Positions 1-8,208 of a stretch of 64,000 nt of DNA are shown here, piece by piece (position 1 is the first letter of the stretch; each line of letters starts with the position of its first letter). The position numbers were made by a program, and so were the translations under genes. The notes under the pieces are model-generated. The model had not been told where the DNA came from. It did not search any database and was given only the letters and a program-made list of their open reading frames with translations. The DNA comes from Mucilaginibacter galii (lineage in GTDB: Bacteria; Bacteroidota; Bacteroidia; Sphingobacteriales; Sphingobacteriaceae). The stretch is taken from contig NZ_BMDO01000001.1 of assembly GCF_014635825.1 (NCBI RefSeq), positions 62,001 through 126,000 on the forward strand, read 5' to 3'.

Positions 1-455
1 TCTTGAGAGGGGCAGGGGTGTGTATCACAAGCATGCTTAAACTACCCTCCTTTATTGTATTCTTCTAAATAAGCTTACAAAGTCCTCAAGACATTTAGCA
101 TATCCTTCATCACTTCACTCTCACTAAATCTTACAACGGTTAAATTGTATCGTGCTAATTCATTATCCCTTTTCAAATCATCTTCACTAATCCCGTCATG
201 GTAACGCCCATCTAACTCAATTACCAACCCTAACTCCGCACAATAAAAATCGACAATATAATCTAATAACGGTTTTTGACGGTGAAAATCGCATCCGTGA
301 AACTGCTTATTTCTCAACTCCTGCCAAAGTTTAATTTCGCCGGGTGTGCTATTGTTTCTTAGCTGCCTCGCTAATCGCTTCAGGTTGCTGTTGTATGAGA
401 TTATTTTGCGTGGTATAGTTTATTAGGACACACCCCTGCCCCTCTCAAGAGGGGG
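1..455. mobile_element. Inverted-repeat-bracketed unit carrying a DUF559 gene
   Basis: Positions 1-23 and 428-450 are perfect 23-bp inverted repeats; each consists of a GC-rich hairpin (stem CCCCTC/GAGGGG, loop TCAA, complete at 439-454 and cut by the window edge on the left) followed towards the inside by a CAGGGGTGTGT tail. They enclose exactly one gene, the DUF559 nuclease-like gene on the minus strand. The right end lies about 35 bp beyond the engB stop codon. The layout (one nuclease gene between inverted REP-like palindromes) resembles REP/RAYT units, but the protein is not a Y1 transposase. That the unit is or was mobile is an inference. Confidence 0.5.
75..416 (-). CDS. DUF559 (Vsr-like) endonuclease-domain protein, start codon unclear
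   Basis: The frame reads about 113 residues. The N-terminal half (KIISYNSNLKRLARQLRNN, then STPGEIKLWQEL) and the core (DFHRQKP, YIVDFYC, LVIELDG) match the DUF559 family, a PD-(D/E)XK fold related to Vsr mismatch endonuclease. The acidic residues of the VDF and ELD motifs are kept. The family-length frame opens just after an in-frame TAA near the right inverted repeat and holds no ATG/GTG/TTG at its natural beginning: an ATA at 414-416 sits where a start is expected, and the first usable start is a TTG at 315-317, which would remove the N-terminal third. It may be decaying or start unusually. Its substrate is unknown. Confidence 0.6.
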   Translation of the reverse strand: MPRKIISYNSNLKRLARQLRNNSTPGEIKLWQELRNKQFHGCDFHRQKPLLDYIVDFYCAELGLVIELDGRYHDGISEDDLKRDNELARYNLTVVRFSESEVMKDMLNVLRTL

Positions 456-488
456 AAAGCTTCAATCATTTTGCAACCTTTCAACTTC

Positions 489-1097
489 TTACCAATTCTT
501 AACAAACCCCTTATTCACGCTATCAATAAAACCCAACACCTCATCACGACCTAACTTATTCTCGGCTGAAGTAATGAAATGCTGAGGTACTTCCTCAAAG
601 GTTTCACTTAACGCTTTTCTAAACTTAGCTACGTTCTGGTCGGTTTTAATGGCCGATTGCTTATCGGCTTTGGTAAATACCAATACGAACGACAATCCTT
701 TTTCGCCTAACCAGTTACAAAATGCAACGTCGATCTTTTGTGGTTCTAAACGGCTATCTATCAACACCAGCACACATTGCAGGCTTTCGCGCTTATCCAG
801 GTAAGTGCGGATAAACTTATCCCAGTCTTCCTTTTTACTTTTAGAGATCCGGGCGTAGCCATAACCGGGTAAATCTACCAGGTACCAGTCTTCATTGATG
901 TAAAAATGGTTAATGAGTTGAGTTTTACCTGGTGTTTGAGAGGTTTTGGCTAAGCCTTTTTTGTTAACCAACATATTGATCAACGAAGATTTACCCACAT
1001 TAGAGCGGCCAATAAAGGCATACTCCGGTTTTTCGGGTGGCGGCAGTTTGGAAGTTTGCGTGTTACTGCAAATAAATTCAGCAGATTTGACAATCAT
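489..1097 (-). CDS. engB: Ribosome biogenesis GTP-binding protein EngB/YsxC
   Basis: A 202-residue TrmE-Era-EngA-EngB-Septin-class GTPase needed for late assembly of the 50S ribosomal subunit. Visible G motifs: P-loop GRSNVGKSS from residue 30, switch I TPGKTQ near 55-60, G3 DLPGYGYA from 75, G4 TKAD at 142-145, and G5 ITSAE at 175-179. Length is normal. The ATG at 1097 is supported because a perfect -7 box (TACCTTTG) ends only 4 nt upstream, so the message is probably leaderless. It is divergent from the VOC gene and followed downstream by the inverted-repeat unit. Confidence 0.96.
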   Translation of the reverse strand: MIVKSAEFICSNTQTSKLPPPEKPEYAFIGRSNVGKSSLINMLVNKKGLAKTSQTPGKTQLINHFYINEDWYLVDLPGYGYARISKSKKEDWDKFIRTYLDKRESLQCVLVLIDSRLEPQKIDVAFCNWLGEKGLSFVLVFTKADKQSAIKTDQNVAKFRKALSETFEEVPQHFITSAENKLGRDEVLGFIDSVNKGFVKNW

Positions 1098-1101
1098 GGT
1101 A

Positions 1102-1109
1102 CAAAGGTA
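1102..1109 (-). promoter_or_regulatory. -7 promoter box of engB (TACCTTTG)
   Basis: Perfect match to the Bacteroidetes -7 consensus TAnnTTTG on the minus strand, followed by TACC and the engB ATG. Transcription would start at or within a couple of bases of the start codon. Confidence 0.6.
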
Positions 1110-1153
1110 AGTGTTACAAATCTTACATTTAATGTTTAAACATATAATTAGTT

Positions 1154-1645
1154 ATGAATGACTATCAAATACCTGCACAAACCCGCATAGGTCATGTGCA
1201 TTTGAAAGTAAGCGACTTGCAACGTTCGCTGGATTTTTATTGCGGCTTACTTGGCTTTGAACTTATGATGAAGTACGGAACGCAAGCGGCTTTTATTTCG
1301 GCAGGTGGCTACCATCACCACATTGGTTTAAATACGTGGCACAGCTTAGGCTCAGAACCCGCACCCGACAGATTTCCGGGCCTATACCATACCGCTATAC
1401 TCTATCCCGAACGTAAAGATTTAGCCGCCATATTTAAGCGCTTGGTGGATGCTAAATATGCGCACATTACCGGTGCATCAGACCATGGTGTGTCTGAAGC
1501 TATCTATTTAAACGACCCTGACATGAACGGCGTGGAACTTTATTGGGACCGCCCGAAAGAGCTTTGGCCATTAGATGCTGATGGCAATCTAACCATGTTT
1601 ACTCAAAGGCTTGATATAGAAAACCTCTTACAGGAGCTGAAATAA
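1154..1645 (+). CDS. VOC family protein, CatE-like glyoxalase/extradiol dioxygenase
   Basis: 163 residues. The N-terminal module (HVHLKVSDLQRSLDFYCGLL) and second module (DHGVSEAIYLNDPDMNG, VELYWDRP) give the vicinal-oxygen-chelate fold. Likely metal ligands are His16 of HVHLKV, His111 of SDHG and Glu128 of VELYWD, the pattern of CatE-type catechol 2,3-dioxygenases. It is about half the length of Bacillus CatE (two fused halves), so it would work as a dimer. No aromatic-degradation genes lie nearby, so the substrate cannot be stated; glyoxalase or fosfomycin-type activities are possible alternatives. Confidence 0.85.
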   Translation: MNDYQIPAQTRIGHVHLKVSDLQRSLDFYCGLLGFELMMKYGTQAAFISAGGYHHHIGLNTWHSLGSEPAPDRFPGLYHTAILYPERKDLAAIFKRLVDAKYAHITGASDHGVSEAIYLNDPDMNGVELYWDRPKELWPLDADGNLTMFTQRLDIENLLQELK

Positions 1646-1741
1646 CAACGTCATTCTTTGATTTATACTACATATACAAAGCATTGTAATACAGACAAAT
1701 ATATTACTTTTAATATTCGTTATTACTTTTCATTATATGCT

Positions 1742-2473
1742 TTAAAAGTAACGTTCAACTTTCAAACCATAAGTCAGCAACAGGTTTTCACTATCCGTAC
1801 GCGATATTTTATTGTAAGATAATGAGCTATTCAAAGTAAGCCAATTATTGATTTTGAAGCCTAAGCCAAACGTACTTTTGATAATGTAATCTCCACTCCT
1901 GGTCAGCGAATTTTGCAGAAAGTTTCCACTATCTACGGTAATTAAATCTGCTATAAGAAAGTGCATTTGTAACCTGAAAGAGTTGCGGTAAGTGTGGTAA
2001 TTTTCACGTGTAGTATCGGTGGTATTTATATCGCTCAGGTCATAAAGTATACCATCGCTTATGTTAAGATAAGTGTTTGGCTTGTCTAAAATGCTGTAAG
2101 CAATACCTCCGCCGGCCAACAGTTGTTTATTTATTTTGAGGGAGAAACTGGTGTTGTAATTGACCAGTCCCCAATAGTAGGCATGAGGAATGGCTTTGTA
2201 AAGGTTAAAGTCGATAGTGGAGGAGAAATCATTATTGGTAAGGTCGCCGTTTGATTTACCGTATACCCAATTATTGGTAGCGTTAAGGGCTACGCTTTTC
2301 TTCTTCAACTCGAAACGGAGTCCATTATTCAGCAAATACGCATTTCCGTTACGTGCACGGTTAACCGAACCCGTGCCATTAAAGATAACATGATAATTAG
2401 TAGTGTCGTTAAACTGTGCACTTGCATGATAAGTGCAAAATATCAAAAACAGAATAGAGAAACATTTCAGCAT
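1742..2473 (-). CDS. DUF481-like outer-membrane beta-barrel protein
   Basis: About 243 residues from the ATG at 2473, which places a clean signal peptide (hydrophobic FSILFLIFC run, cleavage near ASAQ) at the N-terminus; a further-upstream TTG at 2509 is less likely. The mature part alternates polar and hydrophobic residues in strand-like blocks and has the DUF481 look (ALNATNNWVYGKSNG, YWGLVNYNTSFSLKINKQ), with an aromatic C-terminal residue (ERYF) typical of barrels inserted by BamA. It is transcribed alone, downstream of DUF2130 with a 76-bp gap. Its cargo is unknown. Confidence 0.75.
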   Translation of the reverse strand: MLKCFSILFLIFCTYHASAQFNDTTNYHVIFNGTGSVNRARNGNAYLLNNGLRFELKKKSVALNATNNWVYGKSNGDLTNNDFSSTIDFNLYKAIPHAYYWGLVNYNTSFSLKINKQLLAGGGIAYSILDKPNTYLNISDGILYDLSDINTTDTTRENYHTYRNSFRLQMHFLIADLITVDSGNFLQNSLTRSGDYIIKSTFGLGFKINNWLTLNSSLSYNKISRTDSENLLLTYGLKVERYF

Positions 2474-2549
2474 AAGCAGCAGTTTGATTGCCTTTAACCG
2501 ACAACCCAACTGCTGTTATTGTTTGTTTAAACCGTGATCAGCCCCGCCC

Positions 2550-3821
2550 CTACCCTAACATGAGCAAGTCTTCATCATCGGTTAGGCTTAACTGTATGTT
2601 CTCGCTGCCGGCTATACCCTCAATAGAGCCTTGAATATGTACCGCACTCAGCAACACTTTTTCCAATTGCTTTTCGCGTGCCTTCCACAATTTCTCCATA
2701 GCGTCGCGTTCGCGTAGTATTGACATACGCATACTGGTAAAACCTTCTCTCAAAGCTTTCCATTGCTCTTTAAATTCGTTACTCAGCAGGTAATCATACA
2801 GTAAGTGCATTTTATCGCCCTTACCCTCTTGTGCCTTTAAAATGGCCGCTGTTTTCATTACCGTTTCGCGCAGCACATAAGATACCGCCTTTACTTCGGT
2901 GAACGAGCAGATCCAAACACCATCTTTTTCGCCAAAGCAGTCCATATCCTTAGGGTAATTCTGGGTCACAATTACGGCCAAATCGGCACCGGTGTGGCGC
3001 ATATCTTTTTTCAACTTTTCTATCCAGTCTACTCCAAAATCTTTGGTTCGCTTACTTTCGTAGATGATCTTGCCGCATTCCTGCCCAAAAGAGTTACGCA
3101 CGGTTTGAATACAATCGGCACCACGGATGCCTTTGCCTACCTCGTTCACCATATCGAACGGGAAATAACTGCGCAGCTGTTCTTCTAAAATTAACTCCTG
3201 TACCTCGCCCTGCAACTGCATAGAGCCTTGTTCGGCTTTACGCTTCATTTCTTCGGCTAAATGCTTCTGGTCATCTAATTGCTTTTCTAACTCGCGTACT
3301 TTAAACTGATACTCAGTATCTCGCATGGCAAAGCGCTCGGCTTCCTGCTTGCGGATCTGCTCGGCCAGGGCTTCACGTTGTTCTTGCAGCTTGCGTTGGG
3401 TAAACAGTTCCAGTTCTTCTTCCCGCTGTTTTAGGCTTCGCTCTTTCTGCATAAACTCCAGCTCCTTCTGGCGCGATGCACGTAGCTTTTCTTCCGATTC
3501 CTTTACAGAGTTCTCCAACATACGCATTTGATGCTCTACATCGGCCTGGATAGATTTACGCATAGATTCCTCTATACTCTGCTGCATCTGGCGTTTTTCC
3601 TCAATTAACCGCTGCTCAAATTGCTCTTGCTGATGCCGTTGCGATGTTAAAAAGCCGTCTTCTTTCTTCCTGAACTCCTCTTCCTTCTTCTTAAATTCGT
3701 CTTCCTTTTGCTGAGTATATTGCTGCATCTGCTTGCGTAGCTGCTTTTTATACTCTTCGGTCATTACTTCCTCAATAGGAAAGCTATGATTACAACTGGG
3801 GCATTTTACTTCTGTTGCCAT
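2550..3821 (-). CDS. DUF2130 domain-containing protein
   Basis: 423 residues. Starts with a CxxC pair (CPSC) that could bind zinc, followed by a long charged coiled coil (about residues 25-205, rich in E, K, Q and R), then the DUF2130 domain. That domain carries GADCIQTV and IIYESKRTKDF, a D...ExK arrangement like the PD-(D/E)XK nuclease core, and ends in a second helical stretch. Proteins of this type are soluble and of unknown role; nuclease activity is a family-level inference. A near-consensus -7 box (TACCTTTA) lies about 60 bp upstream of the ATG. Confidence 0.85.
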   Translation of the reverse strand: MATEVKCPSCNHSFPIEEVMTEEYKKQLRKQMQQYTQQKEDEFKKKEEEFRKKEDGFLTSQRHQQEQFEQRLIEEKRQMQQSIEESMRKSIQADVEHQMRMLENSVKESEEKLRASRQKELEFMQKERSLKQREEELELFTQRKLQEQREALAEQIRKQEAERFAMRDTEYQFKVRELEKQLDDQKHLAEEMKRKAEQGSMQLQGEVQELILEEQLRSYFPFDMVNEVGKGIRGADCIQTVRNSFGQECGKIIYESKRTKDFGVDWIEKLKKDMRHTGADLAVIVTQNYPKDMDCFGEKDGVWICSFTEVKAVSYVLRETVMKTAAILKAQEGKGDKMHLLYDYLLSNEFKEQWKALREGFTSMRMSILRERDAMEKLWKAREKQLEKVLLSAVHIQGSIEGIAGSENIQLSLTDDEDLLMLG

Positions 3822-4062
3822 ACCTGCGGATAATTAACTAATTGCGTTCGCAATATCAACTGCAAAAACGCTTTAAAGGTAAATCTATTTTGCTAAAATT
3901 TTAAGCAAATTTTTAAACATTGAAGCAAAGCTTATCAACATCAAATAATTGAGGCCAATGCTTGCAGATGCCATTTGCGCTAAATATTTTCGAAACGTTG
4001 TAATTTTCGCTTCATAAACGCATCTAAAAAGTACAAAAAAATACATATTTATACATTTAATT

Positions 4063-4857
4063 ATGCAAAACCACGAAATTGACTACCGCATTTTTGGCGA
4101 AGAGATGCAATACGTAGAAGTTGAACTTGACCCAAGCGAAACCGCCGTTGCCGAGAGCGGCGCGTTTATGATGATGGATGATGGTATACAAATGCAAACC
4201 ATTTTTGGCGACGGCAGCCAGCAGCAAAGCGGCGGCCTGATGGGCAAACTGTTTAGTGCAGGTAAACGCCTGCTGGTGGGCGAAAGCTTGTTCATGACGG
4301 CTTTTACCAATGTGGGCATGGGCAAAAAACGCGTAAGCTTTGCATCACCCTACCCGGGTAAGATCATCCCGCTGAATCTGATGAATTTGGGCGGTTCGGT
4401 TATTTGTCAAAAGGATGCTTTTTTATGTGCAGCCAAAGGTGTAGCTATCAATATTGAGTTTCAGCGCAAGCTGGGCACCGGCCTGTTTGGTGGCGAGGGT
4501 TTTATTATGGAACGCCTGCAAGGCGATGGTATGGCCTTTATGCACGCAGGTGGGCATGTGTTTGAACGCGACTTACAAGCAGGTGAAATGATAAAAATAG
4601 ACACCGGCTGTTTGGTGGGTTATACCTCGGGTATCAATTTTGACATTGAATATATAGGTGGTGTACGCAATAAGATATTTGGTGGTGAAGGCGTATTTTT
4701 TGCTACGCTGCGCGGACCGGGTAAAGTATGGATACAAACGCTACCTGTAAGCCGTTTAGCCAGCCGTATATTAAGTTACGCAACACCTGGTGGCCGTAAA
4801 GAAGAAGGCAGCATTTTAGGTGGCCTGGGCAATTTACTGGATGGCGACGGCTATTAG
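4063..4857 (+). CDS. TIGR00266 / AIM24 family protein
   Basis: 264 residues of the AIM24 (DUF124) family, a double-stranded beta-helix fold. Typical blocks are AVAESGAFMMMDDGI near residue 30, the glycine-rich GGLMGKLFSAGKRLL, GESLFMTAFTN, and the C-terminal GVFFATLRGPGKVWIQTLP followed by the arginine/glycine tail. No signal peptide or membrane segment. Bacterial members are of unknown function. A TACATTTA box ends 4 nt before the start, so the leader is very short. The stop codon is followed by a purine-rich degenerate repeat. Confidence 0.88.
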   Translation: MQNHEIDYRIFGEEMQYVEVELDPSETAVAESGAFMMMDDGIQMQTIFGDGSQQQSGGLMGKLFSAGKRLLVGESLFMTAFTNVGMGKKRVSFASPYPGKIIPLNLMNLGGSVICQKDAFLCAAKGVAINIEFQRKLGTGLFGGEGFIMERLQGDGMAFMHAGGHVFERDLQAGEMIKIDTGCLVGYTSGINFDIEYIGGVRNKIFGGEGVFFATLRGPGKVWIQTLPVSRLASRILSYATPGGRKEEGSILGGLGNLLDGDGY

Positions 4858-4867
4858 GTTTTAGAGA

Positions 4868-5121
4868 GCAGGGTTTGGGGTGCGAGGGCTTTGAGTTGCG
4901 AGGTAAGGGGTGCGAGGTGCGGGGGCTTTGTAGGTGCAAGGTAAAAGTAACGAGGTGCGGGGCTTTAGTGAGTAAACGTATTCGGTCAGGGATCGAAGTA
5001 AAGAATGTAAGGGCAACTTGCCTAAACTTGCTCTTTGCATTTTGATCTTCACACTACGCACCTAAAACCTCTGTACTCAGATCTTCGCTCCTCGTACCTA
5101 AATCTCCGTACTCCGCACCTC
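4868..5121. repeat. Degenerate G-rich/C-rich low-complexity repeat between convergent genes
   Basis: The left half is made of variants of GGTGCGAGG (for example GGGGTGCGAGG, GAGGTGCGGGG) and the right half of their complements (CTCCGTACTCCGCACCTCC). The two halves are thus inverted and fill the gap between two convergent stop codons (4857 and 5122). The short readable frames here are products of the repeat, not genes. Confidence 0.6.
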
Positions 5122-5625
5122 CTACTTCCCTCTTACTTCTCGCAACTGCTGTTTAAGTTCGAGTATGTTTTGCTGAGCCTGGCGGTTTTCAAGGTAAAAG
5201 TAAATAGCGAATCCTAAAAATATCTTACCCAGTACAAACACGGCAGCAAAAACCCATTTCCAGGCTTTGTGTATGCGCATGTGCGACGACTGGCCTTCTA
5301 CCTCTATATAATCCGGTTCGGGCTTAGTGGTTTGCTTTTGGTAGTGTTGGTAGTCGCGTTCCTGTTCGGCTGGCTTATGCTTGTCTGTTTTTACCAATCC
5401 CGATATTTCATCTTCAATACGATCCCACAGGTTGGGCGGCGGCGGTATGGACATGTGGCGGGCCATGAGTTCGAGGCTACTCTCAATTTCTTTAAGCTCC
5501 TTTTGCACAGCCGGATAATGTTGCTTCATGTATAGTACCTCTTGGTTCTCTTGCTCGGAAGCAGCGCCGGTTATATAGGCTTCCAGTATACCGCTTTCTA
5601 TAAAGTCATGTACCGTCTTATCCAT
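5122..5625 (-). CDS. Membrane anti-sigma factor-like protein
   Basis: 167 residues. An N-terminal cytoplasmic part (ILEAYITGAASEQENQEV, a zinc-less anti-sigma-like helix region), a PPPPNLWDRIEDEI linker, one membrane segment (VFAAVFVLGKIFLGFAIYFYL, about residues 128-148), and a short coiled tail (QQNILELKQQLREV). Its start overlaps the upstream sigma-like gene by 8 nt (ATGGATAA), so the two are translationally coupled. It probably holds the sigma factor at the membrane. Family assignment rests on gene order and architecture; sequence similarity to RskA-type proteins is modest. Confidence 0.7.
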   Translation of the reverse strand: MDKTVHDFIESGILEAYITGAASEQENQEVLYMKQHYPAVQKELKEIESSLELMARHMSIPPPPNLWDRIEDEISGLVKTDKHKPAEQERDYQHYQKQTTKPEPDYIEVEGQSSHMRIHKAWKWVFAAVFVLGKIFLGFAIYFYLENRQAQQNILELKQQLREVRGK

Positions 5626-6094
5626 TTTTGATCATTAAAAAAGCCTCTTTCAATATTTTCTTCACCTCGTCGTCTGCTTTGTTCAACTCCTGTGCCAGTA
5701 ATGCGGTCGATTTTTGATAATAGTACACCCCGCAAAAAACTATTTGTTGCTCGGTGGTCATGGCATCTACATAACTATCAAACTTCAGGCGTTCCATAGA
5801 GTCGAAATTAGTTTTCGCCTTGCTGGCACGCAACGCGCTGGCATAGCCTTTTAACTTGCTTTTGGCCAATACCTGCAGGCACAACCAAGGGCTGCTTTCC
5901 GATCCTGTAAATTCGTGCAAACGGCTGGGCACATCCTTAAATATATCCACCAAATACTGTTCTGCCAGCTCGTAGTCTTTTACCACAGCCATTAAATACC
6001 CAAGCAGCCAGCTACTGTAGCGGTAGTACAGTGCCCGTGTTACCAAAACGTCGTTGCTGCTTAAGCGCGGTGATCTGTCAATATTTAAATTCAC
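5618..6094 (-). CDS. ECF-like RNA polymerase sigma factor (divergent)
   Basis: 158 residues with the two helical regions of sigma-70 region 2 (LYYRYSSWLLGYLMAVVKD, then YELAEQYLVDIFKDVPSRL) and region 4 (MTTEQQIVFCGVYYYQKST, then ALLAQELNKADDEVKKILKEA). The region 4 helix-turn-helix is recognisable but region 2 is weak, so it is a diverged member. It is coupled to the anti-sigma gene downstream. It likely controls an envelope regulon; target genes are not visible here. Confidence 0.7.
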   Translation of the reverse strand: MNLNIDRSPRLSSNDVLVTRALYYRYSSWLLGYLMAVVKDYELAEQYLVDIFKDVPSRLHEFTGSESSPWLCLQVLAKSKLKGYASALRASKAKTNFDSMERLKFDSYVDAMTTEQQIVFCGVYYYQKSTALLAQELNKADDEVKKILKEAFLMIKNG

Positions 6095-6330
6095 TCGTCA
6101 AAATTAATTATAACGTTATAAAATTAACACAAAAACTCAGGTTTGGATGTATAAAATTGCAATAAATTCAAATCGTATCAGGCCGTGTAATTAGTTGTAA
6201 CAAACGGTTTGCGCCGCTATCTTATATACGCTTACTTAGCCAAGGTATCACAATAATGCTGTAAGCAACGTCCACTTGCCCGCACCTTAAGGGCACCTTT
6301 AACAAACACAAAAACCAAATCTTAAATTTT

Positions 6331-8208
6331 ATGCAAATGGCTGATCTTATTTTCAAGCTGTGGTGGGTAGTGCCTGTTGTGGCTGCCCTTGTTATGTACA
6401 AATCTGTACTTCGTGTATTTTTCGGAATGATCATCGTGCCCGATAACCGTATAGGGCTGGTGGTTAAAAAGTTTACCCTCTATGGGTCTGACAAGCAATT
6501 GCCCGACGGCCGCATTATTGCCACCCGCGGCGAAGCCGGTATGCAGGCCAAACCGCTTGCTCCAGGCTTATACTGGCGTATGTGGCCATGGCAGTATGGC
6601 ATTACCATGGAACCGTTTACCATTATTGAGCAAGACAAACTGGGGCTGGTAAAAGCCCGCGACGGTGCCCCGCTCGATACCGGCCGCGTGCTGGGCCGCC
6701 CCGTGGAGTGCGACAAGTTTCAGGATGCGCAGCGTTTTTTAGAAAACGGCGGACAAAAAGGCCCGCAAGCGGCTTTCCTCACCCCCGGTAACTACCGTAT
6801 CAATACGTTTTTATTCGAGATAGTCATGGTACCCATTACACAGGTACACGAAAATAAGGTAGGTATTATTACCACTTTAGATGGCGAACCGCTGGATAAA
6901 GGCGAAATTGCAGGCGGCTCGGTAGACGGTCACCGTAACTACCAGGACCCTATGGCCTTTATTCATGCCGGTGGTAAAAAGGGTTTGCAAGAAGATGTGA
7001 TACTGGCAGGTACCTACTACCTCAACCCCTGGTTCGCTATTTTAGAACAGGTAGAAATGATGCACATACCCATTGGTTATGTAGGCGTGGTAAACTCCTT
7101 TGTAGGCCCCGAAGGTACCGATACCAGCGGCGATAACTTTAAACATGGCAACATTGTGCACAAGGGTCAAAAAGGTGTATGGGACGAACCGCTTGACCCC
7201 GGTAAGCACCCGGTAAACATTTATACCCACAGCGTAGAAATGGTACCTACCACCAACACAGTACTCAACTGGGCTAACAGCCGCAGCGAGGCACACGAGT
7301 TGGACAAGAACCTGAGTACTATCAACGTACGCTCGTTCGATGGGTTTACCTTTAATTTAGACGTATCGCAGATTATCCATATACCGCGTAACGAGGCGCC
7401 TAAAGTAATTGCCCGTTTTGGTAAAATGAAAAACCTTATATCGCAGGTACTGGAGCCTACCATTGCCAACTATTTCCGTAATGCGGCGCAAAAGAGCGAT
7501 GTAATAGGTTTCTTAACCAACCGCTCGCAAAGGCAGGATGATGCCAAGGGACATATTAGCCAGGTACTGGCCGATTATAACGTGGTGGGTGTTGATACCC
7601 TGATAGGTGACATTGTGCCTCCCGAGGCATTAATGAAAACCATGACCGACCGTAAACTGGCCGAGGAAGAACGCCATACCTACGAGGTGCAACGCAGTGC
7701 GCAAATTGAGCGTAAAGAATTTGAAAGCGCACGTGCCGGTGCAGATATGCAGCCCGAGGTGGTAAAATCGACAAGGCAGGTAGAAATTCATACACAGATG
7801 TCTGCCGCTAAGGTGGCTGCAGCTAAAGGTGATGCCGAATCGAGAGTGATTAACGCCAAAGCTGATGCTGAGAACCGCACCATTAACGCCCGTGCCGATG
7901 CCGAGGCCAAAACCATTATAGCCAAGGCTGATGCCGCCGCTACTGAACTGAACGGTGCCGCCGATGCAGGCAAGATCAAAGCCATAGGTTTGGCCGAAGC
8001 CGAGGTAACGAAAGAAAAGACCCTGGCCATGGGTACCGAACAATACGCCATTGTGCGCGTAGCCGAAGCTTTGGCATCAAACGGCATTAAACTGGTGCCC
8101 GATATATTGGTTAGCGGTAAAGATGGTGGCAACGGCGGCATGATAGACGCCCTCATAGGCAGCGAAATGCTGAAGAAGTTGCAGAAGGAGAATAGCAGTG
8201 AGTCGTGA
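6331..8208 (+). CDS. SPFH/band 7 (flotillin-like) membrane protein with repeated N-terminal modules
   Basis: 625 residues. One membrane segment (about residues 8-28), then four tandem modules of roughly 60-70 residues (about 38-100, 102-172, 174-247, 249-308) sharing a core of N-K-x-G-[LI]-V ... G-x-x-L-x-x-G ... L-x-P-G-x-Y-x-x-N ... V-x-x-V-P. The SPFH domain follows (SFDGFTFNLDVSQIIHIPRN), then an alanine/aspartate-rich coiled coil with four 11-residue repeats (AKADAENRTIN type, about 491-535). It probably forms ring-shaped membrane scaffolds. The last codons and the TGA stop belong to a heptamer tandem array. Confidence 0.88.
   Translation: MQMADLIFKLWWVVPVVAALVMYKSVLRVFFGMIIVPDNRIGLVVKKFTLYGSDKQLPDGRIIATRGEAGMQAKPLAPGLYWRMWPWQYGITMEPFTIIEQDKLGLVKARDGAPLDTGRVLGRPVECDKFQDAQRFLENGGQKGPQAAFLTPGNYRINTFLFEIVMVPITQVHENKVGIITTLDGEPLDKGEIAGGSVDGHRNYQDPMAFIHAGGKKGLQEDVILAGTYYLNPWFAILEQVEMMHIPIGYVGVVNSFVGPEGTDTSGDNFKHGNIVHKGQKGVWDEPLDPGKHPVNIYTHSVEMVPTTNTVLNWANSRSEAHELDKNLSTINVRSFDGFTFNLDVSQIIHIPRNEAPKVIARFGKMKNLISQVLEPTIANYFRNAAQKSDVIGFLTNRSQRQDDAKGHISQVLADYNVVGVDTLIGDIVPPEALMKTMTDRKLAEEERHTYEVQRSAQIERKEFESARAGADMQPEVVKSTRQVEIHTQMSAAKVAAAKGDAESRVINAKADAENRTINARADAEAKTIIAKADAAATELNGAADAGKIKAIGLAEAEVTKEKTLAMGTEQYAIVRVAEALASNGIKLVPDILVSGKDGGNGGMIDALIGSEMLKKLQKENSSES

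Noticed and set aside
5035..5217. 60-residue plus-strand frame rich in leucine
   Set aside because: It lies in the degenerate repeat and the antisense of the anti-sigma gene.
7042..8156. Long minus-strand frames opposite the SPFH gene
   Set aside because: Shadows of a strongly coding plus strand; no independent signals.
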